Shown: in pieces, positions 18,074 to 27,548 of the stretch
Position numbering within the stretch: the stretch's first letter is position 1
Layout: each line of letters opens with the position of its first letter
DNA from: Bacillus sp. SG-1
GTDB lineage: Bacteria > Bacillota > Bacilli > Bacillales > Bacillaceae_B
Direction of reading: 5' to 3'
Length of the DNA stretch: 48,258 nucleotides
Assembly: GCF_000181495.1 (NCBI RefSeq)
Contig: NZ_ABCF01000017.1
Location: 1-48,258, forward strand
Program-made: the position numbers and the translations under genes
The notes under the pieces: generated by a model
What the model was told of the DNA's origin: nothing
The model's input: the letters and a program-made list of their open reading frames with translations, nothing else
The model's database searches: none

Positions 18074-20152
18074 TTGCAAAATGTATTAATTGTAGGCGGT
18101 GGAAAAGGCGGAATAGCTATTCTTCAAATTTTGAGGGAAACCTCAGTATTGGAAGTTGCAGCTGTTTGCGACCTGAACGAGGACAGCCCGGGAATTCTTT
18201 ATGCAAAGGAAAACGGAATTCCATACGGGGAAAATTGGAGAAATTTTCTTGATGAAGAGATAGATATCATCATCGAAGTAACGGGAGATCAGGAAGTATT
18301 TGAAGAACTGAGAGACTCAAGAGGAAAGAATACAGTTGTGATTCCGGGGAGTGTAGCTTTTTTAGTAGCAAAGCTTCTTAAGGAAAAAGAACACCTGATC
18401 GATGAAATGAAAAATGAAAATTTTAAACGTGACCTCATTCTTAACTCAACAGATGATGGCATGGTTGGAATTGATAAAAATGAAACAATCATCCTGTTCA
18501 ACCGCAGTGCTGAAAAGATGATTGGAATCCCTGCAGATGAAGCGCTGGGCAAACATATTTATGAGGTCATTCCCAAGAGCGGGCTACCAAGGGTCCTGGA
18601 GTCTCAGAGAAATGAAATAAACCAGGAGCTGCTCCTGGAGAATGGTTTGAAAATCATCACCAATAGAATTCCGATGATAACCGGAGACCAGGAGGTCATT
18701 GGTGCCTTTTCGGTTTTTAAAGATATAACTGAAGTCGTGAATCTTGCTGAGGAGATAACCGACCTTAAAGAAATTCAAACAATGCTTCAGGCGATCATCC
18801 AATCCAGTGATGATGCAATATCTGTAGTGGATGAAGAAGGAAAAGGGATCTTGATCAATCCCGCCTATACAAGGATAACCGGCCTTACTGAAGAAGAAAT
18901 TATCGGAAAGCCGGCGACTGCTGACATATCTGAGGGTGAAAGTATCCATTTGAAGGTCCTCCAAACTCGCAGAGCCATCAGGGGAAGCAAGATGAGGGTA
19001 GGTCCAAACAAAAAGGAAGTCATTGTTAACGTAGCTCCGATCATAGTTAACGGCAAGCTCAAGGGGAGCGTCGGTGTAATCCATGATGTATCCGAAATCC
19101 AGGCGCTGACCAATGAATTGGACAGGGCCAGGCGTATTATCAGAACGCTGGAGGCTAAGTACACTTTTGATGATATTGTTGGCGTTTCTGATGAAATGAA
19201 ACTCGCTGTCGAACAGGCGAAACTTGGGGCGAAAACACCTGCAACGGTTTTGTTGAGGGGTGAATCCGGTACGGGTAAAGAGTTATTTGCTCACGCGATC
19301 CATAATGCAAGTGATCGAAAATATAATAAGTTCATCAGGGTAAATTGTGCAGCTATCTCAGAAAATCTTCTGGAAAGTGAATTGTTCGGCTATGAAGAAG
19401 GAGCTTTTTCCGGTGCAAAGCGCGGAGGGAAGAAAGGGCTGTTCGAGGAAGCGAACAACGGAAGTATTTTTCTTGATGAAATCGGAGAATTGAAAGCGGA
19501 TACGCAAGCCAAACTTTTACGTGTTCTTCAAGAAAGTGAAATTGTCAAAGTTGGAGGCACGAAGTCTATCAGCATAAATGTCAGGGTCATCGCAGCGACA
19601 AATGTTAATCTTGAAAAAGCGATTGCCAATGGGTCATTTCGTGAGGATCTATACTACAGGCTGAATAGGATGCCGATCCAAATCCCTCCTTTGCGAACGA
19701 GAAGGTCAGATATCCCGTTATTAAGCGAAGTCTTAATACAAAAGATCAACCAGGATTACGGCCGGAATGTAGAAGGGATCAACCCATCTGCCATGGACAG
19801 GCTGCTGGATTATCATTGGCCGGGGAATGTCAGGGAGCTTGAAAACATCCTTGGAAGAGCCATGATTTTTATGAATTATAATGAAACAATGATTGAACCG
19901 AAACACCTTCCCTTTATGGATAAGATACAGGAAAAAAGCAATGGCGGGAAAGTGAAAGCGGGAACTGACGGCCGTGATTTGGCTGCTATGCTTGAGGAGT
20001 TTGAAAAAAATATTATTAGGGATGTTTTAGAGCATAATAAAGGCAATAAAACAGCTACCGCGAAAGCTCTCAAAATTTCTGTGAGAAATTTATACTATAA
20101 GCTTGAAAAACATAAAATTGAAACGGATAGCACGCAAGATTCTGCACACTAG
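18074..20152 (+). CDS. bkdR: Sigma-54-dependent transcriptional activator BkdR
   Basis: Activates the branched-chain keto acid operon together with sigma-L (sigma-54). The 692-aa product has an N-terminal Rossmann-like segment ([17 protein letters not shown]), two PAS domains (about residues 120-215 and 235-345), an AAA+ domain with Walker A GESGTGKE and the sigma-54 contact loop GAFSGA near residue 443 (a Ser variant of GAFTGA), and a C-terminal Fis-type helix-turn-helix ([20 protein letters not shown]). TTG 18074 is the start: AGAGGTGG lies 7 bp upstream and the length fits the family. The -24/-12 promoter directly downstream is its expected target. Confidence 0.96.
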   Translation: MQNVLIVGGGKGGIAILQILRETSVLEVAAVCDLNEDSPGILYAKENGIPYGENWRNFLDEEIDIIIEVTGDQEVFEELRDSRGKNTVVIPGSVAFLVAKLLKEKEHLIDEMKNENFKRDLILNSTDDGMVGIDKNETIILFNRSAEKMIGIPADEALGKHIYEVIPKSGLPRVLESQRNEINQELLLENGLKIITNRIPMITGDQEVIGAFSVFKDITEVVNLAEEITDLKEIQTMLQAIIQSSDDAISVVDEEGKGILINPAYTRITGLTEEEIIGKPATADISEGESIHLKVLQTRRAIRGSKMRVGPNKKEVIVNVAPIIVNGKLKGSVGVIHDVSEIQALTNELDRARRIIRTLEAKYTFDDIVGVSDEMKLAVEQAKLGAKTPATVLLRGESGTGKELFAHAIHNASDRKYNKFIRVNCAAISENLLESELFGYEEGAFSGAKRGGKKGLFEEANNGSIFLDEIGELKADTQAKLLRVLQESEIVKVGGTKSISINVRVIAATNVNLEKAIANGSFREDLYYRLNRMPIQIPPLRTRRSDIPLLSEVLIQKINQDYGRNVEGINPSAMDRLLDYHWPGNVRELENILGRAMIFMNYNETMIEPKHLPFMDKIQEKSNGGKVKAGTDGRDLAAMLEEFEKNIIRDVLEHNKGNKTATAKALKISVRNLYYKLEKHKIETDSTQDSAH

Positions 20153-20207
20153 GAAAAAAAATGCATACCTGTTTACACTAAAATGAAGCGTTTTCAGTGT
20201 TGTAAGG

Positions 20208-20224
20208 TTGGCACGATTCTTGCA
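20208..20224 (+). promoter_or_regulatory. Sigma-54 (SigL) promoter of the bkd operon
   Basis: TTGGCACGATTCTTGCA carries the invariant GG and GC of a -24/-12 promoter with correct spacing and matches the consensus almost fully. It lies 50 bp before ptb and just after bkdR. Confidence 0.95.
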
Positions 20225-20273
20225 TGTGTATAAAGTGTGATAGAAAGTTTTAGGAAAGGGGTTGAAACAACTT

Positions 20274-21179
20274 ATGAAACTAGATCATTTAATAGAACAG
20301 GCAACCCGCTTGAAAGATTCCACAGTGGCAGTGGCTGCTGCTGAAGATAAAGAGGTTATGGAAGCTGTTTCTATGGCAGTTGAACATGGAATAGCGAATT
20401 TCCTGCTATTTGGGGACAGTCAAAAAATAAAAGAGATTATGGAAGCTGTTTCTCCGCAGCTCTTAAATCATAAAGCAATCACCATTTTGCATGCCGAAAG
20501 CGCAAAAGAAGCTTCAGAGTCTGCTGTCAAGGCAGTCAGGAATAACGAGGCATCCGCATTAATGAAGGGGAATGTAGCAACAGCTGTTATCCTGAAAGCG
20601 GTGCTGAATAAGGAGTTTGGCCTGCGGACCGGAAATGCTCTTTCTCATGTAGCGGTTTTTGAGATACCTGGCTATGAAAGGTTGACGGTGTTGACGGATG
20701 CCGGAATGAACATAGCGCCGGATTTGGAGCAAAAGGTTCAAATTATTAACAATGCTGTTGGAGTGGCGCATGGGATAGGGATTGAGAATCCAAAAGTGGC
20801 TCCACTTGCTGCGGTAGAAGTGGTAAACCCTGCAATGCAGGCAACTATAGATGCTGCTGTCCTTACCCAGATGAACAGAAGGGGACAAATCAAAGGCTGT
20901 GTAGTTGACGGCCCCCTTGCATTGGATAATGCTGTTTCGCTCGAAGCCACAGAGCACAAAGGAATCCAGAGCGAGGCCGCAGGTAAGGCTGACATCCTGC
21001 TGGTACCTAATATTGAAACAGGCAATTCATTATATAAATCCCTAATTTATTTTGCAGGGGCAAAAGTAGGAGCAGTCATTGCAGGTGCTAAAGCACCAGT
21101 CGTTCTTACATCAAGAGCTGACAGTGCTGAAAGTAAATTATATTCGCTTGCCTTAGCGATTTGTTCAGCTACTAAATAA
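20274..21179 (+). CDS. ptb: Phosphate butyryltransferase (branched acyl-CoA)
   Basis: Exchanges CoA for phosphate on butyryl- or branched acyl-CoA, the first half of an ATP-yielding route completed by buk. The 301-aa product belongs to the PTA/PTB family: [49 protein letters not shown] and the C-terminal [17 protein letters not shown] are characteristic. ATG 20274 gives MKLDHLIEQ, the family start; a TTG at 20262 abuts the AAAGGGG site and is less likely. First gene behind the sigma-54 promoter. Confidence 0.94.
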   Translation: MKLDHLIEQATRLKDSTVAVAAAEDKEVMEAVSMAVEHGIANFLLFGDSQKIKEIMEAVSPQLLNHKAITILHAESAKEASESAVKAVRNNEASALMKGNVATAVILKAVLNKEFGLRTGNALSHVAVFEIPGYERLTVLTDAGMNIAPDLEQKVQIINNAVGVAHGIGIENPKVAPLAAVEVVNPAMQATIDAAVLTQMNRRGQIKGCVVDGPLALDNAVSLEATEHKGIQSEAAGKADILLVPNIETGNSLYKSLIYFAGAKVGAVIAGAKAPVVLTSRADSAESKLYSLALAICSATK

Positions 21180-21208
21180 AAAAACATGTACTCAGGGAGG
21201 AAACTAAA

Positions 21209-22303
21209 ATGAAAATCTTCACTTATATGGAAAAATATGATTATGAGCAATTATTATTCTGCCAGGATGAGAATTCAGGCTTGAAAGCGATCATCGGTAT
21301 CCATGATACGACACTTGGACCTGCACTTGGCGGTACTCGTATGTGGACGTATGATTCAGAAGAAGCTGCCATCGAAGACGCACTTCGCCTCGCAAAGGGA
21401 ATGACGTACAAGAATGCAGCCGCCGGTTTGAATCTGGGGGGCGGAAAAACAGTTATCATCGGAGATCCACGCAAAGATAAAAATGAAGAGATGTTCCGTG
21501 CATTCGGACGTTTCATCCAAGGACTGAACGGCCGTTACATAACAGCGGAAGATGTGGGGACTACTGTGGCTGATATGGACTTGATTCACGAGGAGACAAA
21601 CTATGTAACAGGTATTTCCCCTGCTTTCGGCTCTTCTGGAAATCCTTCTCCTGTAACAGCTTACGGGGTATACCGCGGAATGAAGGCAGCTGCAAAAGAA
21701 GCATTCGGTACTGATTCTCTTGAAGGCAAAACAATCGCTGTTCAAGGTGTAGGTAACGTTGCATTCACACTTTGCCGCCACCTGCATGAAGAAGGTGCTA
21801 AATTGATTGTTACAGACATCAACAAAGAGGCTGTACAGCGTGCAGTCGAAGAGTTTGGTGCAAAAGCAGTCGATATCAATGATATTTACAGCGTAGACTG
21901 CGATATCTATGCTCCTTGTGCACTAGGTGCTGTTATTAATGATGAGACGATTCCTCAAATTAAAGCAAAAGTTATCGCCGGTGCGGCAAACAACCAGCTT
22001 AAGGATACAACACACGGTGACACAATCCATGAAATGGGTATCGTATATGCTCCGGACTATGTCATCAATGCTGGTGGAGTTATCAACGTTGCGGATGAAT
22101 TATACGGCTACAATCGAGACCGTGCCATGAAAAAAGTAGAGCAGATCTACAACAACGTAGAACGTGTAATTGAGATTGCAAAACGTGACAATATTCCGAC
22201 TTACCTTGCTGCAGACCGCATGGCTGAAGAAAGAATTGAAAGAAACCGCAAGTCACGCAGCCAATTCTTACAAAACGGAAGGCATATCCTGAGCTACCGC
22301 TAA
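21209..22303 (+). CDS. bcd: Branched-chain amino acid (leucine/valine) dehydrogenase
   Basis: NAD-dependent oxidative deamination of leucine, valine and isoleucine to the keto acids used by the BKD complex. The 364-aa product is very close to Bacillus Bcd: [15 protein letters not shown], the substrate segment GGTRMWTY, catalytic lysine loop [13 protein letters not shown], and the Rossmann [20 protein letters not shown] precedes the ATG. A strong stem-loop follows, so downstream genes may be expressed at a lower level or from readthrough. Confidence 0.96.
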   Translation: MKIFTYMEKYDYEQLLFCQDENSGLKAIIGIHDTTLGPALGGTRMWTYDSEEAAIEDALRLAKGMTYKNAAAGLNLGGGKTVIIGDPRKDKNEEMFRAFGRFIQGLNGRYITAEDVGTTVADMDLIHEETNYVTGISPAFGSSGNPSPVTAYGVYRGMKAAAKEAFGTDSLEGKTIAVQGVGNVAFTLCRHLHEEGAKLIVTDINKEAVQRAVEEFGAKAVDINDIYSVDCDIYAPCALGAVINDETIPQIKAKVIAGAANNQLKDTTHGDTIHEMGIVYAPDYVINAGGVINVADELYGYNRDRAMKKVEQIYNNVERVIEIAKRDNIPTYLAADRMAEERIERNRKSRSQFLQNGRHILSYR

Positions 22304-22314
22304 GCTGCTAATCT

Positions 22315-22350
22315 GAAACGCTTGGCTTCGAAGAGGCGAAGCGTTTCTTG
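22315..22350 (+). terminator. Stem-loop terminator or attenuator after bcd
   Basis: GAAACGCTT (22315-22323) pairs with AAGCGTTTC (22339-22347), with more pairing inside the loop. The T tail is short (TTTCTTG), so termination may be partial within the bkd operon. Confidence 0.65.
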
Positions 22351-22489
22351 ATTTAAAGTAAGCAAGGCTATTAAATAACACTTAAAAATGAAAATATGTT
22401 GTGTGTTTCTTCTCTAAGGGTCATACGTTCCAGTGGACACATTAGAAGGAAAGGATTCTTTTGTGATAGGGCCTTCCCTATATTCCACA

Positions 22490-22741
22490 CGCTAGTTGAT
22501 TGGAACGGAAGGAGGTCGGTTTCTTGCGGGAGTAGCGGGACGTCTAGTTTCAGCACCAAGGTTACGTACCTACTGGAACGTAACCCAGCCCCTCGGGATC
22601 AAATAACCTCATCGAATAAAAGGAAAGATCCCCTTTTTTTCGATGAGGAACATTTGCCTGTTGGGTCTGACTGGGGTGCTTCCACTTTTGATGACAGGTG
22701 AGACCCCGGGGAGCCGTGCCTCCTGGAGTGGAAATTAACCA
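22490..22741 (+). repeat. Degenerate Bacillaceae intergenic repeat, split by ~150 bp
   Basis: The 551-bp space between bcd and buk has no credible gene. 22490-22541 (CGCTAGTTGATTGGAACGGA, then TTGCGGGAGTAGCGGGAC) and 22693-22741 (ACAGGTGAGACCCCGGGGAG, then CTGGAGTGGAAATTAACC) look like the left and right halves of a GC-rich repeat that I recall as common between genes in Bacillaceae; its ends form the inverted pair GTTGATT/AATTAAC with one mismatch. The middle ~150 bp holds two hairpins: GGTTACGT 22560-22567 with ACGTAACC 22578-22585, and CCTCATCGAA 22607-22616 with TTCGATGAGG 22639-22648. Confidence 0.55.
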
Positions 22742-22854
22742 ACCTTTTTTCCAGCAAAAAACAAAGGCCAAGAGGACAAGGGGTGCGGAGATCTAGAAAA
22801 AAAGGGGACCACTAAAGAAAGGCGCACTGCTTTTCTAAATTGGAGGTAACAACA

Positions 22855-23961
22855 TTGGAAGCGAAAGAACATCGAATTCTAGTCATCAATCCTGGTTCTA
22901 CATCTACAAAGATTGGTGTATTTGATAACGAAATATCCATTTTTGAAAAAACATTAAGACATGATGCTGAAAAAATCAATCAGTTTGACAGTATCATTGA
23001 CCAATATCAATTCAGAAAAGAAACGATTCTGGAGACGCTTGATGAAGAGGGAATAAATATTTCCAAGCTGAGCGCAGTTTGCGGCCGCGGCGGATTGCTG
23101 AAGCCGATTGAAGGCGGAACTTATTCTGTAAACGAAGAAATGCTGAAAGATCTGCGTGAAGGGTATTCAGGCCAGCACGCGTCCAATCTGGGAGGGATTT
23201 TGGCTTATGAAATCGCTTCAGGTTTAAATATCCCATCCTTTATTGTGGACCCGGTGGTAGTGGATGAGCTTGCACCGATTGCCCGGATATCAGGTGTTTC
23301 CCTGATCGAAAGGAAGAGTATTTTTCACGCGCTTAACCAAAAAGCGGTTGCCAGAAGGATTGCCAAAGACCTGAACAAGCAATATGAAGATCTGAACCTT
23401 ATCATTACCCATATGGGCGGAGGTATTACAGTTGGAGTCCATAAGAATGGGAAAGTTGTCGATGTAAACAATGGTTTGCATGGAGACGGTCCGTTCAGTC
23501 CTGAACGTGCAGGGACAGTTCCAGCTGGTGATTTAGTCGACATGTGCTTCTCAGGTAATTATTATCGAGATGAGATTATGAAGAAGCTTGTTGGACAAGG
23601 CGGGCTTGTCGGCTACCTTGGAACAAACGATGCGGTAAAAGTGGAAAAGATGATTGAAAATGGTGATGAGAAAGCCAAGCTGGTATATGAAGCAATGGCT
23701 TACCAAATCGCTAAAGAAATCGGCTCAGCAAGTGCTGTACTTGAGGGGAAGGTCGATGCCATTGTGTTGACTGGCGGTTTAGCGTACGGGAAAGCGTTTG
23801 TTAAACAAATCAGCGAAAGAGTGAATTGGATTGCTGATGTCATCGTTCACCCGGGCGAAAATGAACTGCAGGCTCTTGCAGAAGGTGCACTGCGTGTACT
23901 AAAAGGCGAAGAACAGCAGAAAGATTATCCTGGGAATTTGAAAACGAAAGCTACAGTTTAA
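22855..23961 (+). CDS. buk: Butyrate kinase (branched-chain)
   Basis: Transfers phosphate from butyryl- or branched acyl-phosphate to ADP, completing the Ptb-Buk route. The 368-aa product has the acetokinase-family phosphate motif [16 protein letters not shown] near the N-terminus, [20 protein letters not shown] and [12 protein letters not shown], and a C-terminal [14 protein letters not shown] 22855 is preferred with GGAGGT 7 bp upstream; the TTG at 22840 lies before the ribosome site. Confidence 0.94.
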   Translation: MEAKEHRILVINPGSTSTKIGVFDNEISIFEKTLRHDAEKINQFDSIIDQYQFRKETILETLDEEGINISKLSAVCGRGGLLKPIEGGTYSVNEEMLKDLREGYSGQHASNLGGILAYEIASGLNIPSFIVDPVVVDELAPIARISGVSLIERKSIFHALNQKAVARRIAKDLNKQYEDLNLIITHMGGGITVGVHKNGKVVDVNNGLHGDGPFSPERAGTVPAGDLVDMCFSGNYYRDEIMKKLVGQGGLVGYLGTNDAVKVEKMIENGDEKAKLVYEAMAYQIAKEIGSASAVLEGKVDAIVLTGGLAYGKAFVKQISERVNWIADVIVHPGENELQALAEGALRVLKGEEQQKDYPGNLKTKATV

Positions 23962-23980
23962 TACAAAAGGAGGAATACCA

Positions 23981-25402
23981 TTGTCTCAAGAATATGATCT
24001 GGTCATCCTTGGGGGCGGAACCGGCGGTTATGTAGCGGCTATCCGTGCCTCACAAATGGGATTAAAAACAGCTATTGTTGAAAAAGGAAAGCTTGGCGGA
24101 ACATGTCTTCATAAAGGCTGTATCCCGAGTAAAGCGCTTCTCCGCAGTGCTGAAGTGTTTGCGACTGCGAAAGAAGCCGACAGTTTCGGTGTCATGATCA
24201 ATGATGTGAAATTGGACTTTACCCGTGTTCAAGAAAGAAAAGAAAAGATCGTTGAGGGCCTTCATAAAGGCGTTCAGCATTTAATGAAGCAAGGTAAAAT
24301 CGATGTGTATGAAGGGACAGGAAGAATCCTCGGTCCTTCAATCTTCTCCCCGATGCCTGGTACTATCTCTGTTGAAATGAATAATGGAGAAGAAAATGAA
24401 ATGCTGATTCCGAAAAACGTCATTGTTGCTACTGGTTCTCGTCCAAGAACGCTCCCAGGATTAGACATTGATGGAGAATTTGTTCTGTCTTCTGATGAAG
24501 CATTGGAGCTTGAAAAACTTCCTGAGTCTATCATCATTGTCGGTGGAGGTGTAATCGGGATCGAGTGGGCTTCTATGCTTTCAGATTTCGGTGTAGAAGT
24601 GACTGTCATCGAGTATGCCAACAGAATCGTACCGACTGAAGACCATGAAATTTCTAAGGAAATGCAGCGCTTGATGAAGAAAAAAGGTGTAAAGATCGTT
24701 ACTGGTGCAAAAGTGCTTCCTGAAACGATTGAAAAAGACGGCGGTGTGAAAATCAAAGCAGAAATTAAAGATACTCAAAAAGAATTCACAGCGGATCAGC
24801 TGCTTGTTTCTGTGGGACGTCAGGCAAATGTTGAAGGTATCGGCCTTGAGAACACAGATATTGTAATTGAAAAAGGTTTTATCAAAGTAAATAAACATAT
24901 GCAGACGAAAGAGTCTCACATTTACGCAATCGGAGATGTAATTGGCGGCCTTCAATTGGCACACGTTGCTTCCCATGAAGGGATTTCAGCTGTTGAACAC
25001 ATGGCAAATGAAAACCCTGAACCGATTGATTACAGCCTCATTTCAAAATGCATCTACAGCAATCCTGAAATAGCGAGTGTAGGATTGACTGAGAATGAAG
25101 CAAAAGACAAGGGCCACAACTTGAAAGTCGGGAAATTCTCCTTCCGTGCTATCGGTAAAGCTCTTGTATATGGAGAATCTGATGGTTTTGTGAAAATTAT
25201 TGCTGATAAGGACACAAATGACATCCTTGGAGTTCACATGATCGGGCCGCATGTAACGGATATGATTTCTGAAGCAGGACTTGCCCGTGTCCTGGATGCG
25301 ACACCTTGGGAAGTTGCCCATACCATTCACCCTCATCCTTCATTAAGTGAAGCAATCGGTGAAGCTGCGTTGGCCGTGGACGGAAAAGCAATCCATTCAT
25401 AA
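23981..25402 (+). CDS. lpdV: Dihydrolipoyl dehydrogenase, E3 of the BKD complex
   Basis: FAD enzyme that reoxidises the lipoyl groups of the branched-chain keto acid dehydrogenase. The 473-aa product has the FAD motif ILGGGTGGYVAAIRASQMG, the redox disulfide GGTCLHKGCIPSK, the NAD motif IVGGGVIGIEWASML, a second FAD segment YAIGDVIGG and the catalytic HPHPSLSEA near the C-terminus. TTG start with AAAGGAGGA upstream. It lies 19 bp after buk in the operon. Confidence 0.96.
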   Translation: MSQEYDLVILGGGTGGYVAAIRASQMGLKTAIVEKGKLGGTCLHKGCIPSKALLRSAEVFATAKEADSFGVMINDVKLDFTRVQERKEKIVEGLHKGVQHLMKQGKIDVYEGTGRILGPSIFSPMPGTISVEMNNGEENEMLIPKNVIVATGSRPRTLPGLDIDGEFVLSSDEALELEKLPESIIIVGGGVIGIEWASMLSDFGVEVTVIEYANRIVPTEDHEISKEMQRLMKKKGVKIVTGAKVLPETIEKDGGVKIKAEIKDTQKEFTADQLLVSVGRQANVEGIGLENTDIVIEKGFIKVNKHMQTKESHIYAIGDVIGGLQLAHVASHEGISAVEHMANENPEPIDYSLISKCIYSNPEIASVGLTENEAKDKGHNLKVGKFSFRAIGKALVYGESDGFVKIIADKDTNDILGVHMIGPHVTDMISEAGLARVLDATPWEVAHTIHPHPSLSEAIGEAALAVDGKAIHS

Positions 25403-25460
25403 GTGGTGAAGCTTGGTTTATCCCGCATTCATTTAGAATGTGATGCACATATATTTGAAA

Positions 25461-25486
25461 AGGGGGACCTAAAGGGTTCTCCCCCT
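25461..25486 (+). other. Stem-loop between lpdV and bkdAA
   Basis: AGGGGGA (25461-25467) pairs with TCCCCCT (25480-25486), with an inner CC/GG extension. No T-run follows, so it is more likely an mRNA processing or stability element than a terminator. Confidence 0.5.
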
Positions 25487-25510
25487 ATAAATGTTTGGGA
25501 GGTAAAATAA

Positions 25511-26509
25511 ATGGCTGAAAATCGTCATGAAGCTCTTGGATTATCCAATGAGAAGGTATTAGAAATGTATGAAACAATGTTGATGGCACGACGGATCGAC
25601 GAACGTATGTGGCTGTTGAACCGTTCTGGTAAGATTCCATTCGTTATTTCCTGTCAAGGCCAGGAAGCTGCACAAATTGGGGCTGCCTTTGCTCTTGATA
25701 CAGAGAAAGACTATGTATTACCGTACTATCGAGATATGGGTGTTGTCCTGACATTCGGAATGACAGCAAAAGATTTAATGCTTTCAGGTTTCGCAAAAGC
25801 GGAAGACCCTAACTCAGGCGGACGTCAAATGCCAGGTCACTTCGGGCAGAAGAAAAACAACATTGTAACAGGTTCATCTCCAGTTACTACACAAGTACCT
25901 CATGCTGTTGGTATCGCACTTGCAGGGAAAATGGAAAAGAAGGACCTTGTCACTTTTGTAACGTTCGGAGAAGGTTCATCCAACCAGGGGGATTTCCATG
26001 AAGGCGCTAACTTTGCTGGAGTACATAAGCTTCCGGTTATCTTCATGTGTGAAAACAATAAATATGCCATATCTGTTCCTATTGAAAAGCAATTAGCTTG
26101 TGAAAATGTATCTGACCGTGCCATCGGTTACGGCATGCCAGGTGTGACAGTGGATGGAAACGACCCGCTGGAAGTCTATAAAGCAGTCAAAGAAGCTGCT
26201 GATCGCGGCCGCAGAGGTGAAGGTCCGACATTGGTGGAAACGATTTCTTACCGATTGACACCTCACTCCTCTGATGACGATGACCGCAGCTACCGTTCAC
26301 CTGATGAAGTAGCTCAGGCAAAAACAAAAGATCCAATCATTACTTTCGGCGCATACTTGAAAGAGACAGGCGTTATGAATGATGAGCTTGAAAAAGAAAT
26401 CAATGACCGTGTTATGAAAATTGTCAATGAAGCGACGGATTATGCAGAAAATGCACCATATTCAGAGCCTGAAAGTGCGCTTAAATACGTCTACGCAGAA
26501 GAGAAGTAA
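25511..26509 (+). CDS. bkdAA: Branched-chain 2-oxoacid dehydrogenase E1 alpha subunit
   Basis: Thiamine-diphosphate subunit that decarboxylates branched 2-keto acids, paired with BkdAB. The 332-aa product shows MLMARRIDERMWLLNRSGKI, the TPP/Mg loop GEGSSNQGDFHEGANFAG (GEG instead of the more common GDG) and the phosphorylation-loop-like RLTPHSSDDDDRSYR. GGGAGG precedes the ATG. Supplies isobutyryl-, isovaleryl- and 2-methylbutyryl-CoA, which also prime branched fatty acids typical of Bacillus. Confidence 0.96.
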   Translation: MAENRHEALGLSNEKVLEMYETMLMARRIDERMWLLNRSGKIPFVISCQGQEAAQIGAAFALDTEKDYVLPYYRDMGVVLTFGMTAKDLMLSGFAKAEDPNSGGRQMPGHFGQKKNNIVTGSSPVTTQVPHAVGIALAGKMEKKDLVTFVTFGEGSSNQGDFHEGANFAGVHKLPVIFMCENNKYAISVPIEKQLACENVSDRAIGYGMPGVTVDGNDPLEVYKAVKEAADRGRRGEGPTLVETISYRLTPHSSDDDDRSYRSPDEVAQAKTKDPIITFGAYLKETGVMNDELEKEINDRVMKIVNEATDYAENAPYSEPESALKYVYAEEK

Positions 26510-26522
26510 GGGGGAATAATTC

Positions 26523-27506
26523 ATGGCAGTAATTTCTTATATTGATGCAGTAACTATGGCTATCCGTGAAGAAATGGAAAGAGACGATAAAGTTTTTGTT
26601 CTTGGTGAAGACGTCGGTAAAAAAGGTGGAGTTTTCGGAGCTACCAGAGGTCTTTATGATCAATTCGGTGAGGATCGTGTACTCGATACACCGCTTGCAG
26701 AATCCGCTATCGCAGGAGTGGGAATCGGGGCGGCGATGTATGGTATGCGCCCGATTGCTGAAATGCAGTTTGCTGACTTCATCATGCCGGCAGTAAACCA
26801 GATTATTTCTGAAGCTGCCCGTATCCGTTACCGTTCTAATAACGATTGGAGCTGTCCAATGGTTATTCGTGCACCTTACGGCGGCGGTGTCCATGGTGCC
26901 CTGTACCACTCTCAATCCGTTGAGGCGGTGTTTGCTAACCAGCCTGGACTGAAAATCGTCATGCCTTCTACTCCTTATGATGTTAAAGGACTATTGAAAG
27001 CGGCTATCCGTGACGAAGATCCAGTTATGTTCTTTGAGCACAAGCGTGCATACCGTTTGATAAAAGGTGAAGTTCCGGATGATGATTATGTACTTCCAAT
27101 CGGAAAAGCAGATGTGAAACGTGAAGGAGAAGACTTGACCGTCATTACTTACGGACTATGTGTACACTTTGCACAGCAAGCTGCTGAAAGACTGGCTGAG
27201 GATGGAATTGAAGCGGAAATCCTTGATTTAAGAACTATCTATCCATTAGATAAAGAAGCGATCATCGAAGCGGCATCGAAAACGGGTAAAGTCCTTCTTC
27301 TTACAGAAGACAACAAAGAAGGAAGCATCATGGGTGAAGTGGCAGCAATCATTTCCGAAAACTGCCTGTTTGATCTTGATGCACCTATCATGCGCCTTGC
27401 AGGTCCTGATGTACCGGCAATGCCATATTCACCGACAATGGAAAAATATTTCATGGTGAATCCTGATAAAGTTGAAAAAGCAATGCGTGAACTTGCAGAA
27501 TTTTAA
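26523..27506 (+). CDS. bkdAB: Branched-chain 2-oxoacid dehydrogenase E1 beta subunit
   Basis: Partner of BkdAA in the E1 heterotetramer. The 327-aa product shows VFVLGEDVGKKGGVFGATRGL, FGEDRVLDTPLAESAIAG, the pyrimidine-binding region FADFIMPAVNQIISEAAR and a C-terminal transketolase domain with EILDLRTIYPLD. It starts 13 bp after bkdAA with an AAGGGGGA site. Confidence 0.96.
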   Translation: MAVISYIDAVTMAIREEMERDDKVFVLGEDVGKKGGVFGATRGLYDQFGEDRVLDTPLAESAIAGVGIGAAMYGMRPIAEMQFADFIMPAVNQIISEAARIRYRSNNDWSCPMVIRAPYGGGVHGALYHSQSVEAVFANQPGLKIVMPSTPYDVKGLLKAAIRDEDPVMFFEHKRAYRLIKGEVPDDDYVLPIGKADVKREGEDLTVITYGLCVHFAQQAAERLAEDGIEAEILDLRTIYPLDKEAIIEAASKTGKVLLLTEDNKEGSIMGEVAAIISENCLFDLDAPIMRLAGPDVPAMPYSPTMEKYFMVNPDKVEKAMRELAEF

Positions 27507-27548
27507 GACGAACGTATAAAATCAAAATGCAGTAAGGAGGGTTCCTCT

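Noticed and set aside
20184..20196. cre-like TGAAGCGTTTTCA upstream of the sigma-54 promoter
   Set aside because: It is one base short of the 14-bp cre consensus; kept only as a weak possibility.
22396..22771. Open frames on both strands between bcd and buk
   Set aside because: They run over hairpins and a repeat-like GC-rich sequence, lack ribosome sites and resemble no protein.
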